64,000 nt of DNA from Acholoe squamosa (Eukaryota; Annelida; Polychaeta; Phyllodocida; Polynoidae), in the NCBI GenBank assembly GCA_949317995.1, contig OX439036.1, positions 8,908,356 to 8,972,355 of the forward strand, read 5' to 3'. The notes under the pieces were generated by a model. It did no database searches and had not been told where the DNA came from. It saw only the letters and a program-made list of their open reading frames with translations. The position numbers were made by a program, and so were the translations under genes. The stretch's first letter is position 1. The number at the start of each line of letters is the position of its first letter. Below, piece after piece: positions 1 to 10,670 of this stretch.

Positions 1-7
1 CTCATAT

Positions 8-312
8 TAACTAAGTAATGTATGAGCTAACACAAGTTGATACGAGCAATGAGGTGCCTGTTAAGCTAGGGATCCACTGGCGCGAGTTTCTTGCGACTTG
101 CACTCGTGCGTGTTTTCTCGCAGAGGACGCGCAAAAATCAAATTATTTTGATTTTTGTGAATGTCGTCGCATGCCGCTCCGTCGCATGAAGTTTCTCGCA
201 GCAGCAGATCCACTGCTGGAACGTCTTCTGCGAGAAAACACGCACGAGTGCAAGTCGCAAGAAACTCACGCCAGTGGATCCCTAGCTTTAGCTCATACCT
301 TACTAAGTTTAT
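8..312. mobile_element. Foldback (palindromic) MITE-like element
   Basis: Two 67-bp inverted arms (63-129 and 222-288) match with only a few mismatches. The outermost ends, about 8-30 and 289-312, are also inverted copies (both contain TATGAGCTAA / TTAGCTCATA). The left arm carries about 32 extra bases at 31-62. A second small palindrome, CAAAAATCAAA with its complement, sits at 133-157. No coding capacity is evident; open frames on both strands read the same peptide because of the palindrome. Transposon family not recognised. Confidence 0.75.
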
Positions 313-377
313 TACACGATCAATCAATAAAAAAATCAATAGAATATCAATAAAAACAAGTTGAAAACAAAAATCCT

Positions 378-445
378 TCCCCGGGACTCGAAGCCTGCCA
401 TACCCAGTAGGCAGTAGTGTGTGTACACGATCGGTACCACACCTC
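378..445 (-). repeat. tRNA-like SINE head (degenerate)
   Basis: Read on the minus strand, this ends in a B-box-like GGCTTCGAGTCCC followed by a short stem, as in a tRNA T-arm. The D-arm side is degenerate. It is best explained as the head of a tRNA-derived SINE or a tRNA pseudogene, not as a working tRNA, because no clean cloverleaf is visible. Confidence 0.4.
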
Positions 446-812
446 GGCGCCCGGCAGCCATTGGCAGCAGTAGTGCTAGGGAGGGGTTAGCTTGACCGCG
501 GACAGCTTCTGGTGGCATTCTAACTAATAAACCATCGGTACACACCTCAGCGCCCAGCAGCCATTGGTTTGGTCTGAACGCGTTTCGCAGTCCTCTATAA
601 TTATAATGCTATTCTAACCTTATTCTAACCAATAGACCATCGGTACACACACCTCAGCGCCAAGCAGCCGTTGGTTTGGTCTGAACGCGAAAAAAAAGAG
701 ATTCGCCCGGATCGGGACTCGTCCCACCGACCTGTAGAAGCTGAGCGCAATGTGCTAAGCACTAGACCACCGCGTCTCCCACTTCGGCGCCCGGCAGCCG
801 TTGGTTTGGTAC
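426..812. repeat. Local degenerate direct repeats
   Basis: A segment of about 50 bases containing ACCATCGGTACACACC, then CAGCAGCC and TTGGTTTGGTCTGAACGCG, recurs at about 531-583 and 637-690. Weaker versions lie near 430-470 and 775-812. The copies are interleaved with the tRNA-like pieces, so they may be stacked SINE bodies. Confidence 0.55.
705..783 (-). repeat. tRNA-like SINE head
   Basis: On the minus strand the sequence reads GAGACGCGGTGGTCTAGTG (A-box-like) and about 45 bases on GGGACGAGTCCC (B-box-like), with spacing right for a tRNA. Mismatches in the acceptor stem argue for a tRNA-derived SINE or pseudogene. Confidence 0.5.
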
Positions 813-917
813 TGTGCGCGACTGGCCTGGTTATGGGTCAAGGTGCTAAACGCGTTCACACTACACTACTGCTGGGTGGCTTTATATCATAGAGACATGG
901 TTCTAACCAAGCTTCTC

Positions 918-1279
918 CAGGGCTCGACAAATCAGTTCAGAGACTGTGTGCCCGCTGGGCACAAGGGCCAAAAAAAATTGTGCCCAGCAGGCCAGCTCTG
1001 TGCCCAGGACCTTTGGTTTCTACACTCAAAATTACATATTTAGAACACACATAGTTTTAATATAAATAAAACAATTTTGTCTCACCACATCTTGAGTGAA
1101 ACAACATTTAAGTTTCAGAGTCCAGTACACCCAGATAATATCAGCAGCATTGCCTTGTGCTGATGTCTTAAGTAGCTTTTGGACAGCTGTGCCCATTGGG
1201 CACAACTTGAAAAATATTTTGTGCCCAGTGAATTTTTATTGAGTCACGGGCATTGGGCACAGGGATTTGTCGAGCCCTG
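918..1279. mobile_element. Foldback element with terminal CAGGGCTCGACAAATC and 5-bp duplication
   Basis: The termini CAGGGCTCGACAAATC (918-933) and GATTTGTCGAGCCCTG (1264-1279) are perfect inverted repeats. The direct repeat TTCTC flanks both ends (913-917, 1280-1284), consistent with a target-site duplication. Subterminal GTGCCC...GGGCAC motifs recur several times inside. There is no transposase. The termini resemble hAT-type MITEs, but a 5-bp duplication does not fit the usual 8 bp, so the superfamily is left open. Confidence 0.7.
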
Positions 1280-1287
1280 TTCTCTCG

Positions 1288-1362
1288 TCAGTCCCTGTGG
1301 CGCAATGCATAGGGAGTTGGATTTGGGATCTGAGACTGCAGGTTCGAGCCCTACCCTGGCCA
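1288..1362 (+). repeat. tRNA-like SINE head, plus strand
   Basis: The segment has an A-box-like TGGCGCAATGCATAGGG and a B box GGTTCGAGCCC spaced as in a tRNA, with a partly pairing acceptor region (GTCCCTG...CCCTGGCC). It begins just outside the foldback element ending at 1279. A non-tRNA body follows, so this is a tRNA-derived SINE or tRNA pseudogene; a working tRNA is less likely because the stems are imperfect. Confidence 0.5.
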
Positions 1363-1407
1363 TGAAAATTTCGTGGGTTTTAACATGTAACATATGACAT
1401 GTTAGGA

Positions 1408-1490
1408 GTGCTGATATCCACCCAAAGTCATGCTGATATCCACCTAAAGTCGTGCTGATATCCACCCAAAGTCGTGCTGATATCCACCTT
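1408..1490. repeat. 24-bp tandem repeat
   Basis: GTGCTGATATCCACCCAAAG and a four-base spacer are repeated between three and four times with one or two changes per copy. Noncoding. Confidence 0.85.
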
Positions 1491-1595
1491 GCATATGTTC
1501 ACATTACAGTGCAAATTATGCAGGAATAACAGCACGGGATATCCACAAAAAAGCACCCAAAATCACAGAAGTCGTGTAATAACACCCATTATATA

Positions 1596-1722
1596 TACCG
1601 TATTCTCCCGCGTAGAAGACGCGCTGCGCGTATAGGATGCACCCCAAACTCAGCAGAGGCATTTTCGCGTATAAGACGCACCTCTTAGGTACCAATTTTG
1701 TAAATTCAGTACTGTTCTACTG
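1596..1722. mobile_element. Partial TA-flanked MITE end (CCGTA...CCCGCGTA family)
   Basis: Starts TACCGTATTCTCCCGCGTAG and continues with ATAAGACGCACC-type subterminal repeats, like the left part of the full copy at 17283-17513. No matching right end is found nearby, so this is a truncated copy. Confidence 0.6.
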
Positions 1723-2524
1723 TGCAAGGGAGTATAAGAGGAGAGTAGTTAGAAACGTTTATTGTAAATAACGAGTGTTAAATGTAATAATGTACATAAA
1801 TATAGACTGCAATCCATAAAGAGTTAACATGGTCCATAAAGGGTTAACATAGAGGTGGAGGACGACTGGGGAGAACCACACCTGCAAGATAAAAAGAGAT
1901 GGGTAAAGGTTAGAAGAACCATGTAAACAGGATATACCATACACCCTCCCACCTACACTGACCAGCCAGGGAGCTTGTCCAAAAGGTAGTACAATCAGAG
2001 AATAAGAAGGCCCCTTACAATTAACATAATAATAAGATAATATTAACATACATGAAACTACCAGCATAAGCGGCCCAAGGTAGTAAACTGGGCCAAAGTA
2101 TGATTATAAGCTATCAGGGGCATAAGGGGTCCCTACCTGAAGAATAATGAACTAGTAAAAGGATGGAGGAATACACATAAAGGACAATAAAGGAGGAGAT
2201 ATATTATTATTGGAGTAAGATAACACACGAAGCGAGAGGGTCGGCAACTGGGCGATATACTCGCGGAGTTAATCCAATAGGAGAGTGCACCAGCTGTATC
2301 ATCGGTAGCACTATGTAGGATTACGAGTGTTAGATAAAAGCTGTAACTTAAACCTCAGTAATTACTAGCAGAGGTCTCACACACACACACATAGACATGA
2401 AGTCGGCATGCGATTGAAATATATACACATGTTAAGGGTTTGGATGAACTCTAATAGAACACAACAGGAGTTAATGTGACTAAGGATTGTATCTTCACCT
2501 GGAAATGGAATGTTCAATAAAAGG
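1723..2524. other. No gene seen
   Basis: AT-rich sequence between two MITE pieces. It holds a duplicated CATAAAGAGTTAACATGG motif (1815-1850) and a short CA run near 2380. Short open frames here lack family features and are probably chance. Confidence 0.5.
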
Positions 2525-2761
2525 TACCATAATCTCCCGCGTAGAAGACGCGCTGCACGTATAAGACGCACCCCAAACTCAGCACATGCATTTTCGCGTA
2601 TAAGACGCACATTTTAATGCGTAAATTTGTAAGATTAGTACATTTCTATAGTAAAATTACCCCTCGTATAAGACGCACCCCCAATTTCAGTACATCCTAT
2701 AAGACTCCCCAGCATTTTGTTTGGCGTAGAGGACGCGTCTTATACGCGGGGGATTACGGTA
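2525..2761. mobile_element. TA-flanked MITE, CCGTA...CCCGCGTATAAG family
   Basis: Left end TACCATAATCTCCCGCGTAG and right end CTTATACGCGGGGGATTACGGTA are inverted copies starting at TA. Internal ATAAGACGCACCCC motifs and TTTTGTTTGGCGTA match the full copy at 17283-17513. A TA target and no coding capacity suggest a non-autonomous Tc1/mariner- or pogo-type element (inference from the TA site only). Confidence 0.75.
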
Positions 2762-2894
2762 ACCTGTAATCCAGACTTATGATTATTGATTAGGTGCATT
2801 AGTATTCTACCAGAGCTACTCCCTCTATAAGGCGCTGATAATGATTGTACATCATAATGGAGCAGATAAGGTAACCCAAAGTCTTATAGCGCAC

Positions 2895-2993
2895 TATAGT
2901 AAAATTACCCCCCGTATAAGACGCACCCCCAACTTGAAGAGATCCTATAAGACGCACAAGGCATTTGTTTGGCGTAGAGGGAGTTTACGGTAG
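2895..2993. mobile_element. Right-end fragment of the same MITE family
   Basis: Contains CCCCGTATAAGACGCACCCC, then GCATTTGTTTGGCGTA and a terminal TTTACGGTA, matching the right third of the copies at 2525-2761 and 17283-17513. Confidence 0.6.
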
Positions 2994-3282
2994 TATGAAT
3001 AGTGTTATTCAGTAGCTCAGGGAGTCGTCAATGGGGGAGGGGGGTGAGCTTTTGTGTGATAATTTTTTACACCCCCTCCCTTGACAGGAATCAATTTTTT
3101 GTGCCCTGGTGCCCCCCCCCCACCCCAAATTGGGCACAGAAAATTTCAAGCCCTTGATCTATAGTAATACCCTGGATTTTTGGCTTAAAAGAGGCTTGTT
3201 TTTTTTTAAGCTCCCCCTCCCCTCCAGAGGGGTGATATGTTTTTGCACCCCCTCTCAGCCTCAGGAGGGGTCAATAGATTTT

Positions 3283-3856
3283 TACACTATGATGTTATAC
3301 CTGCCCCATAAGACCTATATCTACACTGTGAGCTTATACCTGCCCCATGGGACCTATACCTATTCTATGACCATATACCTGCCCCATATGACCTCTACCT
3401 ACACTATGGTGTTATACCTGCCCCATAGGACCTCTACCTACACTATGGTGTTTTACCTACCCCATAGGACCTATACCTACATTATAGTGTTATACCTGCC
3501 CCATAGGACCTATACCTACACTATGGTGTTATACCTGCCCCATAGGACCTATACCTGCACTATGGTGTTATACCTGCCCCACAGGACCTATACCTATTCT
3601 ATGACCATATACCTACCCCATAGGACCTATACCTGCATTATGGTGTTATACCTGCCCCATAGGACCTATACCTACACTATGGTGTTATACCTGCCGCATA
3701 GGACCTATACCTACACTATGGTGTTATACCTGCCCCACAGGACCTATACCTACACTATGGTGTTATACCTGCCCCACAGGACCTATACCTACACTATGGT
3801 GTTATACCTGCCCCACAGGACCCATACCTACACTATGGTGTTATACCTGCCCCATA
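3283..3856. repeat. 39-bp minisatellite, about 14-15 copies
   Basis: The unit reads TTATACCTGCCCCATAGGAC then CTATACCTACACTATGGTG, 39 bases. Because 39 is a multiple of three, the array is open in one frame and spells a 13-residue repeat (LYLPHRTYTYTMV). An open frame of 257 codons (3109-3882) results. It has no domain and no conserved upstream exon, so I regard it as a satellite, not a gene. Related remnants lie at 9283-9390 and, inverted, at 9545-9725. Confidence 0.85.
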
Positions 3857-4305
3857 ATTGTGTTATTGACTTTAGTCAATAACACATTCATATATATGGA
3901 AACTGCTGCACAGAACCACATTAGATTAAAGAGGGTTTCTGACAGACATAGGAACATAGAGGGAAATCTGGTCTATAGTGTATCTCTGAACAATTGCCAC
4001 TGCAGCTAGGCCGTGGTCGAATAATCTCTGTTTGACCTTATATGCATTTAGTAAATAATATGCTGAACCAGGTATGACAAAATGGCTTGGACAGCTGGCT
4101 TTTGCACCTAAGAGATAGAGTATAGTCAGGTGTTCATTGGGGCTTGAAGGTGGGAGGTGGATTACTGAGGTGGATTATTGACGCCTCATTGTTGGTGCAC
4201 ACAAACCATTAACCCTTAAGGGGCTGCATAGAACTTAAACTTTTTTTTTTCATTGAACTTAGAAGCCAATAACATGTAGGCCTGTGGCCTAGACTTAACC
4301 TTCAT
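3857..4305. other. No gene seen
   Basis: Unique-looking AT-rich sequence between the minisatellite and the 5-bp duplication left of the gypsy element. No exon-like open frame or RNA is recognised. Confidence 0.5.
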
Positions 4306-4310
4306 ATAGG

Positions 4311-4536
4311 TGTTATAATATGTCAAAATATTATCTATATAATATTTCTAAAGACTTTGGTTACCTAGAATGATTATTTCTAGTCCTGTTAATATTGACC
4401 AATCAGAAGCCAGCACCATCTGTATGCTGCAGAGAGTTGTTTGTCCTTGACCTCAGACTGAATACACTGTCATGGCCGACCAGTCTAGATCCCAGACCTG
4501 TGTTGTAGTTTCTATCTAAATTCCTGACTCCCAAGT
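4311..4536 (+). repeat. 5' LTR of the gypsy fossil
   Basis: About 226 bp starting TGTTATAATATG and ending at CCCAAGT, directly before the primer-binding site. It matches 9048-9277 almost base for base, differing mainly at a few positions near the right end. Confidence 0.9.
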
Positions 4537-7500
4537 TGGTGACAGCGAATAATTTTGAGAGTATGTGGTAGATGTATATCTAGACAACACCTGGAGGTCA
4601 GAATTTTTGCCGGATGGTCAAATGGGAAAGGAGATGGAAACAGATTATGGTGTGGTATTTTCATATGAAATGTATACATGTGCCTAGGGCTACAGACCTA
4701 AGGTAAGACAAGCCTTTCTTTCATATTGCACACCCGTCTGCTGTGTTGCCCAATGCCAAGTCAAGCTGAATTCACCAAGGCAACATAATTATTGACAGTT
4801 TCTGTTGTAAAGTGACTGGAGAGAGACTTTGTCAGTGTCACTGCTCCAGAGCATCCATTCTCCATAGCCAGACCCACAGCCACCTGTCTCAGTGAAAGTG
4901 TCTCAGAGAAAGCCCCTATAGACTGCATTTCCTTTTGTTTTATTCTGAACCATGGCCAAGTTTAGTCCCCCTGACCCATTCACCTTTGAGGAGCCCACAA
5001 AGTGGCCATAATGGAAGGAGAGAGAGGTACATGAGGTTCAGATCTGTCACTAAACAAAAGAATGAGGATGGGGATGTCCAAGTGTCATCACTGATTTATT
5101 GCATGGGTAGACAAGCTGAGAACATTTTTAAGTCATTCCGCTTCGACCCCATCGCACAGCCAACCGCTGCCGTACCACATCCGATAGACCCTAAAGACAA
5201 CTTTGATGTAGTCATGAAAAAGTATGATGAGTACTTTATACCTAAAAAGAATACCATTCACGAGCGTACAAAGTTTTACCAAGAGTCAGGCGAGTCGATC
5301 AGGTGTTTTCTCCAAAGCTTACATGCGATAGCGGCGCATTGTCGGTTTGAAGGTTCATCAGTGGCCTGAGCGACAAGACAATGTCGAAGAAGCTCCAGTT
5401 CGAACAGGACACTCTCACCTTGGACAAAGCGGTACAGCAAGCCCGACATAACGAGCTCGTCCAGATGCAGAATGAGCCATCAGCAGCCGTCAACGCCGTT
5501 AGGGATGTTGGAAGGAGAAGAAGGAAGCAAGGGTTGTCAAAAGCTGAAGGTCAAAAGTCAAACGGCCAAGGTCATCGATCGAATGACCACAGTAAGAAGT
5601 CAAACACGAAGAAGTCGAAGCCGACATGTGGTAACTGTGGTTATGTCCACCGATCGTCAGAACCAGACGCATGTCCAGCGATTGGTAAGATGTGCAAGAA
5701 TTGCAACATGAAAGGTCATTTTCAAGCCGTATGTCGTCAGAAGGTCCAAGAAGTCTATGAAGATGACCAGCAGGACGATTACTTCTGTGGATCCATTGAC
5801 TGTGACGATAGTGACCCAGCATGGAAAGTTACTCTATCCATCGGGGGTAGTCAGCCTGTAGACTTTAAGATTGACTCTGGTGCAGATGTCTCTGTCATGT
5901 CATATTCCAAGTATCTAATGCTGAAGCCGAGACCGCCGCTCAGCGAGAGTACGTCAAACCTTTCAAGCCCTGGTGGTCCTTTGAGCTGTAAGGGAGACTT
6001 TACAGCCAAGACGCAGGTAAAAGGAATATGCTACAACTTCCGTGTCTTAGTCGTCAGAAATGAGGTCGAATGCCTTCTCGGGAGAGGAGTGGCGTCACGA
6101 ATGGGACTCATTTCTAAACTAGACAGTGTCAAGGAAGGCGTTGGTTGTCTGAACACCGATCCTGTCAAGATCGTCTTAAAGGAAGATTCACAGCCTTTTG
6201 CAGTAGCAGTTGCCAGAAGAGTACCCATTCCGGTTCTGCCTAAGGTAAAGGAGGAGTTAGATCGTCTCCTCACTTCCGGCGTGATCCGTGAGATCACTAA
6301 GCCTACAGAATGGTGTGCACCCATGGTAGTTGCCGTGAATAAGACAGGCAAAGTGCGTTTGTGTGTCGACCTGAAAAAGTTAAACATCAGTGTCAGACGT
6401 GAGAGGTTTGTTCTACCAACTTTAGAAGACCTCACGTCAAAACTCTCAGGAGCCACCATGTTTTCCTGCCTAGACGCCGCTAGTGGATTTTACCAAATCT
6501 CGCTGGCTGCAGAAAGCCAGGAATTGACAACGTTCCTGACGCCCTTCGGAAGGTACTGTTTTAGACGATTACCTTTCGGGATTACGTCGGCGCCAGAAAT
6601 CTTTATGCGAAAGATGACGGAGGTCCTAGATGGGCTTGAAGGTGTTTTTACCTACATGGACAACATCCTCATCTATGGTAATACTCCAAAAGAGCATGAC
6701 GAACGACTAGCTACAGTGCTAGCAACCCTAAAGAGGGCAGGATTGAAGCTGAACCAAGAGAAGTGCTCTTACAGAAAGACAGAGTTAAAGTTCTTGGGAC
6801 ATAGGTTCACAAAAGATGGAATTTTAGCCGACTCAGAGAAAGTGGAAGCAATTGTCAAGATGCCGCCACCATCGTCTGTGACTCAATTGCGACAGATTCT
6901 CGGTATGGTCCACTATCTGGGGTCATACTTGCCGGATCTACATGTAGTCACTCGTCCTCTGAACGATCTGCTGAAGGGAGATGTGGAGTGGATCTGGGGT
7001 TCAGCCCAGAAAGAAGCCTTTGCAAAGATGAAGTCACTCATCTCGTCAACTCCTATATTGGCTTACTATGACATCAACAAGCCAACCACAGTGAATGCAG
7101 ACGCCAGTGCATATGGTCTAGGGGGAGTACTGTTACAAGACCATGGAGTTATTCCTAAACCCGTTGCCTTCTGTTCAAGAACACTAAGCCCTGCAGAACA
7201 GAAGTATGCACAAATCGAGAAGGAATGTTTAGCGAGTGTGTGGGCGTGTGAAAAGTTTGACCAGTTCCTCTGTGGACTGGAGTCCTTCACGCTGGAGACA
7301 GACCACAAGCCGCTCATTCCTCTTATCAACACCAAAGACTTGGATAGTGTGCCGATAAGATGCCAGAGACTCCTCATGAGACTAATGAGGTATAAGGCAC
7401 AAGCAAAGTATGTCCCGGGAAAGCAAATGTATGTGTCAGATGCACTTTCCAGGAGTCCAATGTCAACGAAGGCCGTCAGCAGCATGGCTGAGGAAGTTGA

Positions 7501-9047
7501 CATGTACGTTCAGTCTATCGTAGCTGGGTTTCCTGCTACCCCTCAGAAGAGAGACGATCTGAGAGTGGCGACGCAGAACGACTCAGTGTTACAAGCAGCG
7601 ATAGTGTTCACCTTGACGGGTTGGCTTAAGTATGAGAAGGATGTACCGGATGGCATGCGAGAGCTCTATGCTCATCGAGCAATGTTATCAGTTGTAGATG
7701 GACTACTGGTTTTTGGTAGCAGGATAGTCATTCCAGCGGCCAACAGAGAGAGATTCTTTAAAGGATCCATGATGGACATCAGGGAGTGACCAAATCGTTA
7801 GAGAGAGCCCGTTTAGGAGTCTGGTGGCCTGGTTTGACTGCAGACGTCAAAAGGGTCGTTGGCTCTTGTGAACATTGCCAGACGCTGAGACCAACTCAGC
7901 GAAAAGAGCCGTTGCTGCCGACACCTTTGCCACAAGGTACCTGGCAGAGGATAGGAGTAGATCTGTCAGTTCAAAGGGAAAGACTACCTTGTGATGGCCG
8001 ATTACTACTCAAGATGGATAGAGGTCTTACGCCTATACAAGACCACAGCCAAGTCAGTGAAATACCACATAGAAGATGTATTTGCCAGGTGGGGTTTTCC
8101 GAGAGAAGTTGTGTCGGACAATGGTCCCCAATTCGTCTCGGCGGAATTCAAGTCCCTGATCGTAAAGCATCGGTTTAATCATGTTACGTCAAGTCCATAT
8201 TTGCCCAATTCTAATGGAGAGGCGGAACGTGCAGTCCAGACTGCCAAGCGAATTCTGAGTCAAAGTGATCCTTGGTTAGGTCTGATGGTCTATAGAGACA
8301 CCCCAATTGCCCGTCTCAGCTCATGATGGGTCGTCACATCCGCACAACATTGCCAGTCATTCCTTCTATGTTGGAGCCAAAGTGGCCTGACAGAGAGGCC
8401 ATTCTGTCAAGAGACCAAGCTTATAAGGATTCATACACCGACTACTATAACAGTCAACATGGTGTTCGCCCTCTACAACCACTACAGGCGGGGGAAAAAG
8501 TTGTTATGAAGAGAGATGACCAGAAAGGTTGGAATCAGCCAGGAGTCATCAGTGGTGCCGCCAATGCTCTGAGATCCTACATCGTGCAGACAGAGTCAGG
8601 AGTCGTCCGGAGGAATAGACGCCATTTGGCACCGAAAGTATCATCAAGCACAGCGCCAAGTACGCCAAAGAAACCAGGGAGCCCGCAGATTCAACCACCT
8701 CCTGCGAGTCCCATACAAATGTCAGATACCGCTGCGAGTGAAGCGGATGTTGAACCAGCAACAGCAGTAGCCGCTCCAGAGCCACACCGGTCCTCGAGAG
8801 CCATGAAGAAACCTGAGCGGTTTATTGAGAACTGTTAGATTAGCTGTATGAGTCATCCTCACATCGGTCAGAATAACACCAGAGGTTGACTTATGGGTAT
8901 TGAGCAGTCTACTCTAATACCCAAGGGATCTTTCATAAGTCATATTTCTCATTAAATATGTCATATGGTCATATCAAAAGACTCAATAACAGTCATATTC
9001 AAAGACTTAGTCATGAGATATTTTGAACTTTCCTTAAAAGGGGGAGA

Positions 9048-9277
9048 TGTTATAATATGTCAAAATGTTATCTATATAATATTTCTAAAGACTTTGGTTA
9101 CCTAGAATGATTATTTCTAGTCCTGTTAATATTGACCAATCAGAAGCCAGCACCATCTGTATGCTGCAGAGAGTTGTTTGTCCTTGACCTCAGACTGAAT
9201 ACACTGTCATGGCCGACCAGTCTAGATCCCAGACCTGTGTTGTAGTTTCCGAATATCTAAATACCTGACTCCCAAGT
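9048..9277 (+). repeat. 3' LTR of the gypsy fossil
   Basis: About 230 bp preceded by the polypurine tract at 9037-9047 and followed by the ATAGG duplication. The near identity to the 5' copy indicates youth. Confidence 0.9.
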
Positions 9278-9282
9278 ATAGG

Positions 9283-9725
9283 GAATATACCTATACTATG
9301 ACCTTATACCTAATGTCCTGCCCCATAGGCCTTATATGACCTTACACCTGCCGCATACGGCCTATACATATATACACTATGACCTTATATTGCTTATGGT
9401 TTGGACAAAACAATGAGTTTCCAAATAGATATGAATATAATAAAGCATGATGTTAGTCGTGTGTTTATTAACCATATATAGTGCATGACATATACCCAAG
9501 ATCTATGATACAAAATACTCCATATTTTCGATATCCATCTCCAACCTCACGAGAGAGTCTATAGTGTAGGGATAGGCCACATGAGGCAGGAGAGGGGCTA
9601 TAGTTTAGGGATAGGTCACATGAGGCAGGTATAAGACCATAGTGTATAGGTATAGTCCCAGGCGGCAGGAGGGATGGGTCACATGGGGTAGGTCCTGTGG
9701 GGTCAGGGGGAGGTATAAAGGAATG
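9283..9725. repeat. Remnants of the 39-bp minisatellite, direct then inverted
   Basis: 9283-9390 has degenerate units (ATACCTATACTATGACC, CTGCCCCATAGG) in the same orientation as the 3.3-3.9 kb array. 9545-9725 has the complement (GGCAGGTATAAGACCATAG, GGTCACATGAGGCAGG). About 150 bases between them show no repeat. Confidence 0.6.
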
Positions 9726-10234
9726 CCTACAGTACATCCCCTCCCAGCACTGGCCATGCCAATTAAAACTAAACACAAGATTTAATACAAGCCAGGGATT
9801 ACAAGTCGCCGTGCCATGTCTCACAGGTCTATTCTTGGGAGCAGAACCCTGGTTGCTAGGGACCTGGCAAAGGGTCAAATTATGTAGGCAATGTACCAGA
9901 AAAAGTAGCATTTTTGCTGTTTTCTTTTCAAATATTGAGATTAGAAAATAATGCATCAAGTATGTGATGCAAATTTTGAATATCTGAGAATAACTTTCTG
10001 ATTTTGGAATGCATTTTGCTGTATGGTGCCTAGACCTTTTGTGATAAGTATTTTAACACCTTTTTCTAGTACATTTCCTATTTAATTTAACCCTTCATAA
10101 GGATTCTTATCAGTAGTGAGATAAGCCTGATAAGGGCCGCGCTGGTTGCTATGACGTCCCTGCTGCTTCCTAGAATTCTCTACTATTCTATCAAAATCTA
10201 CAGCACTATGGTTTCATATATCAACAGTGGGTGG
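9726..10234. other. No gene seen
   Basis: Intergenic sequence without a supported exon, RNA or clear repeat. Confidence 0.45.
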
Positions 10235-10670
10235 TCAGTTTTGGTGCGAACATCCCCCCCGACACCATTCAAAATCTTTTGGCAAGTTGTGTGCAATCCC
10301 TCCCGCACCAGAGATGCAGAAGAATATTACACCCCTCTTTCATCAATAGAAGTGAAGGATCCAAAAAATGTGTGCGAACATGCCCTATTGACCTCTAGTA
10401 ACACACAGGCTTTTTTCGCTGAAAATAGATAAAATAATTATAATTTTCCCCGCCCCACGAATTGAAAATTTTTTGCCCCACTCAACTCAGGCTCAAGGGA
10501 GGCAGGAAACTTTTTAAGTGTACTGACTTTTTCATTAAAAGTATGCAGATTTCTTTTTGATTTTTTTTTAAATCAGCTTCCCTCTCTTCCTTGTACAAAG
10601 TACCTGCCCCTCAGCAGGGGTAAAAAATATGTCCCCCTCCCCCACCTATTAAAACTCACCATCCCCTACC
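10235..10670. repeat. Dispersed C/G-run repeat, copy 1
   Basis: Contains TGTGCGAACATGCCCTATTG, then TCTAGTAACACA and TTTTTCGCTGAAAA, followed by CCCC-rich and GGGG-rich runs. The same order of motifs occurs at 61050-61310, so this is a dispersed repeat and not simple low-complexity DNA. Similar C-rich tracts near 3.0-3.28, 18.65-18.78, 20.43-20.6 and 39.3 kb may be related. Confidence 0.55.

Larger units (their letters stand above)
4311..9277 (+). mobile_element. Ty3/gypsy LTR retrotransposon fossil
   Basis: A 4.97-kb element with both LTRs, flanked by the direct repeat ATAGG (4306-4310 and 9278-9282). Parts in order: 5' LTR; primer-binding site starting TGGTGACAGCG just after it; gag-like region about 4.95-5.6 kb with two CCHC-type knuckles near 5.63-5.74 kb; aspartic protease (DSGAD) near 5.87 kb; reverse transcriptase about 6.2-6.85 kb; RNase H about 7.05-7.45 kb; integrase with HHCC and core about 7.7-8.35 kb; a tail to about 8.84 kb; a polypurine tract AAAAGGGGGAGA; 3' LTR. 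The knuckle and gag type resemble Mag-like Metaviridae (inference). The coding part is broken, about three or four breaks. Near-identical LTRs imply a recent insertion. Confidence 0.92.

Noticed and set aside
18-353. Similar peptides on both strands at the window start
   Set aside because: They mirror each other because the DNA is a palindrome; no gene is implied.
1288-1362. Functional tRNA gene
   Set aside because: A and B boxes are present but stems mismatch and a SINE-like body follows; the same applies to the tRNA-like pieces near 0.4, 0.7, 53.9 and 63.3 kb.
3109-3882. 257-codon open frame as a repetitive protein gene
   Set aside because: It is produced by a 39-bp minisatellite whose period is a multiple of three; there is no domain, promoter or exon context.
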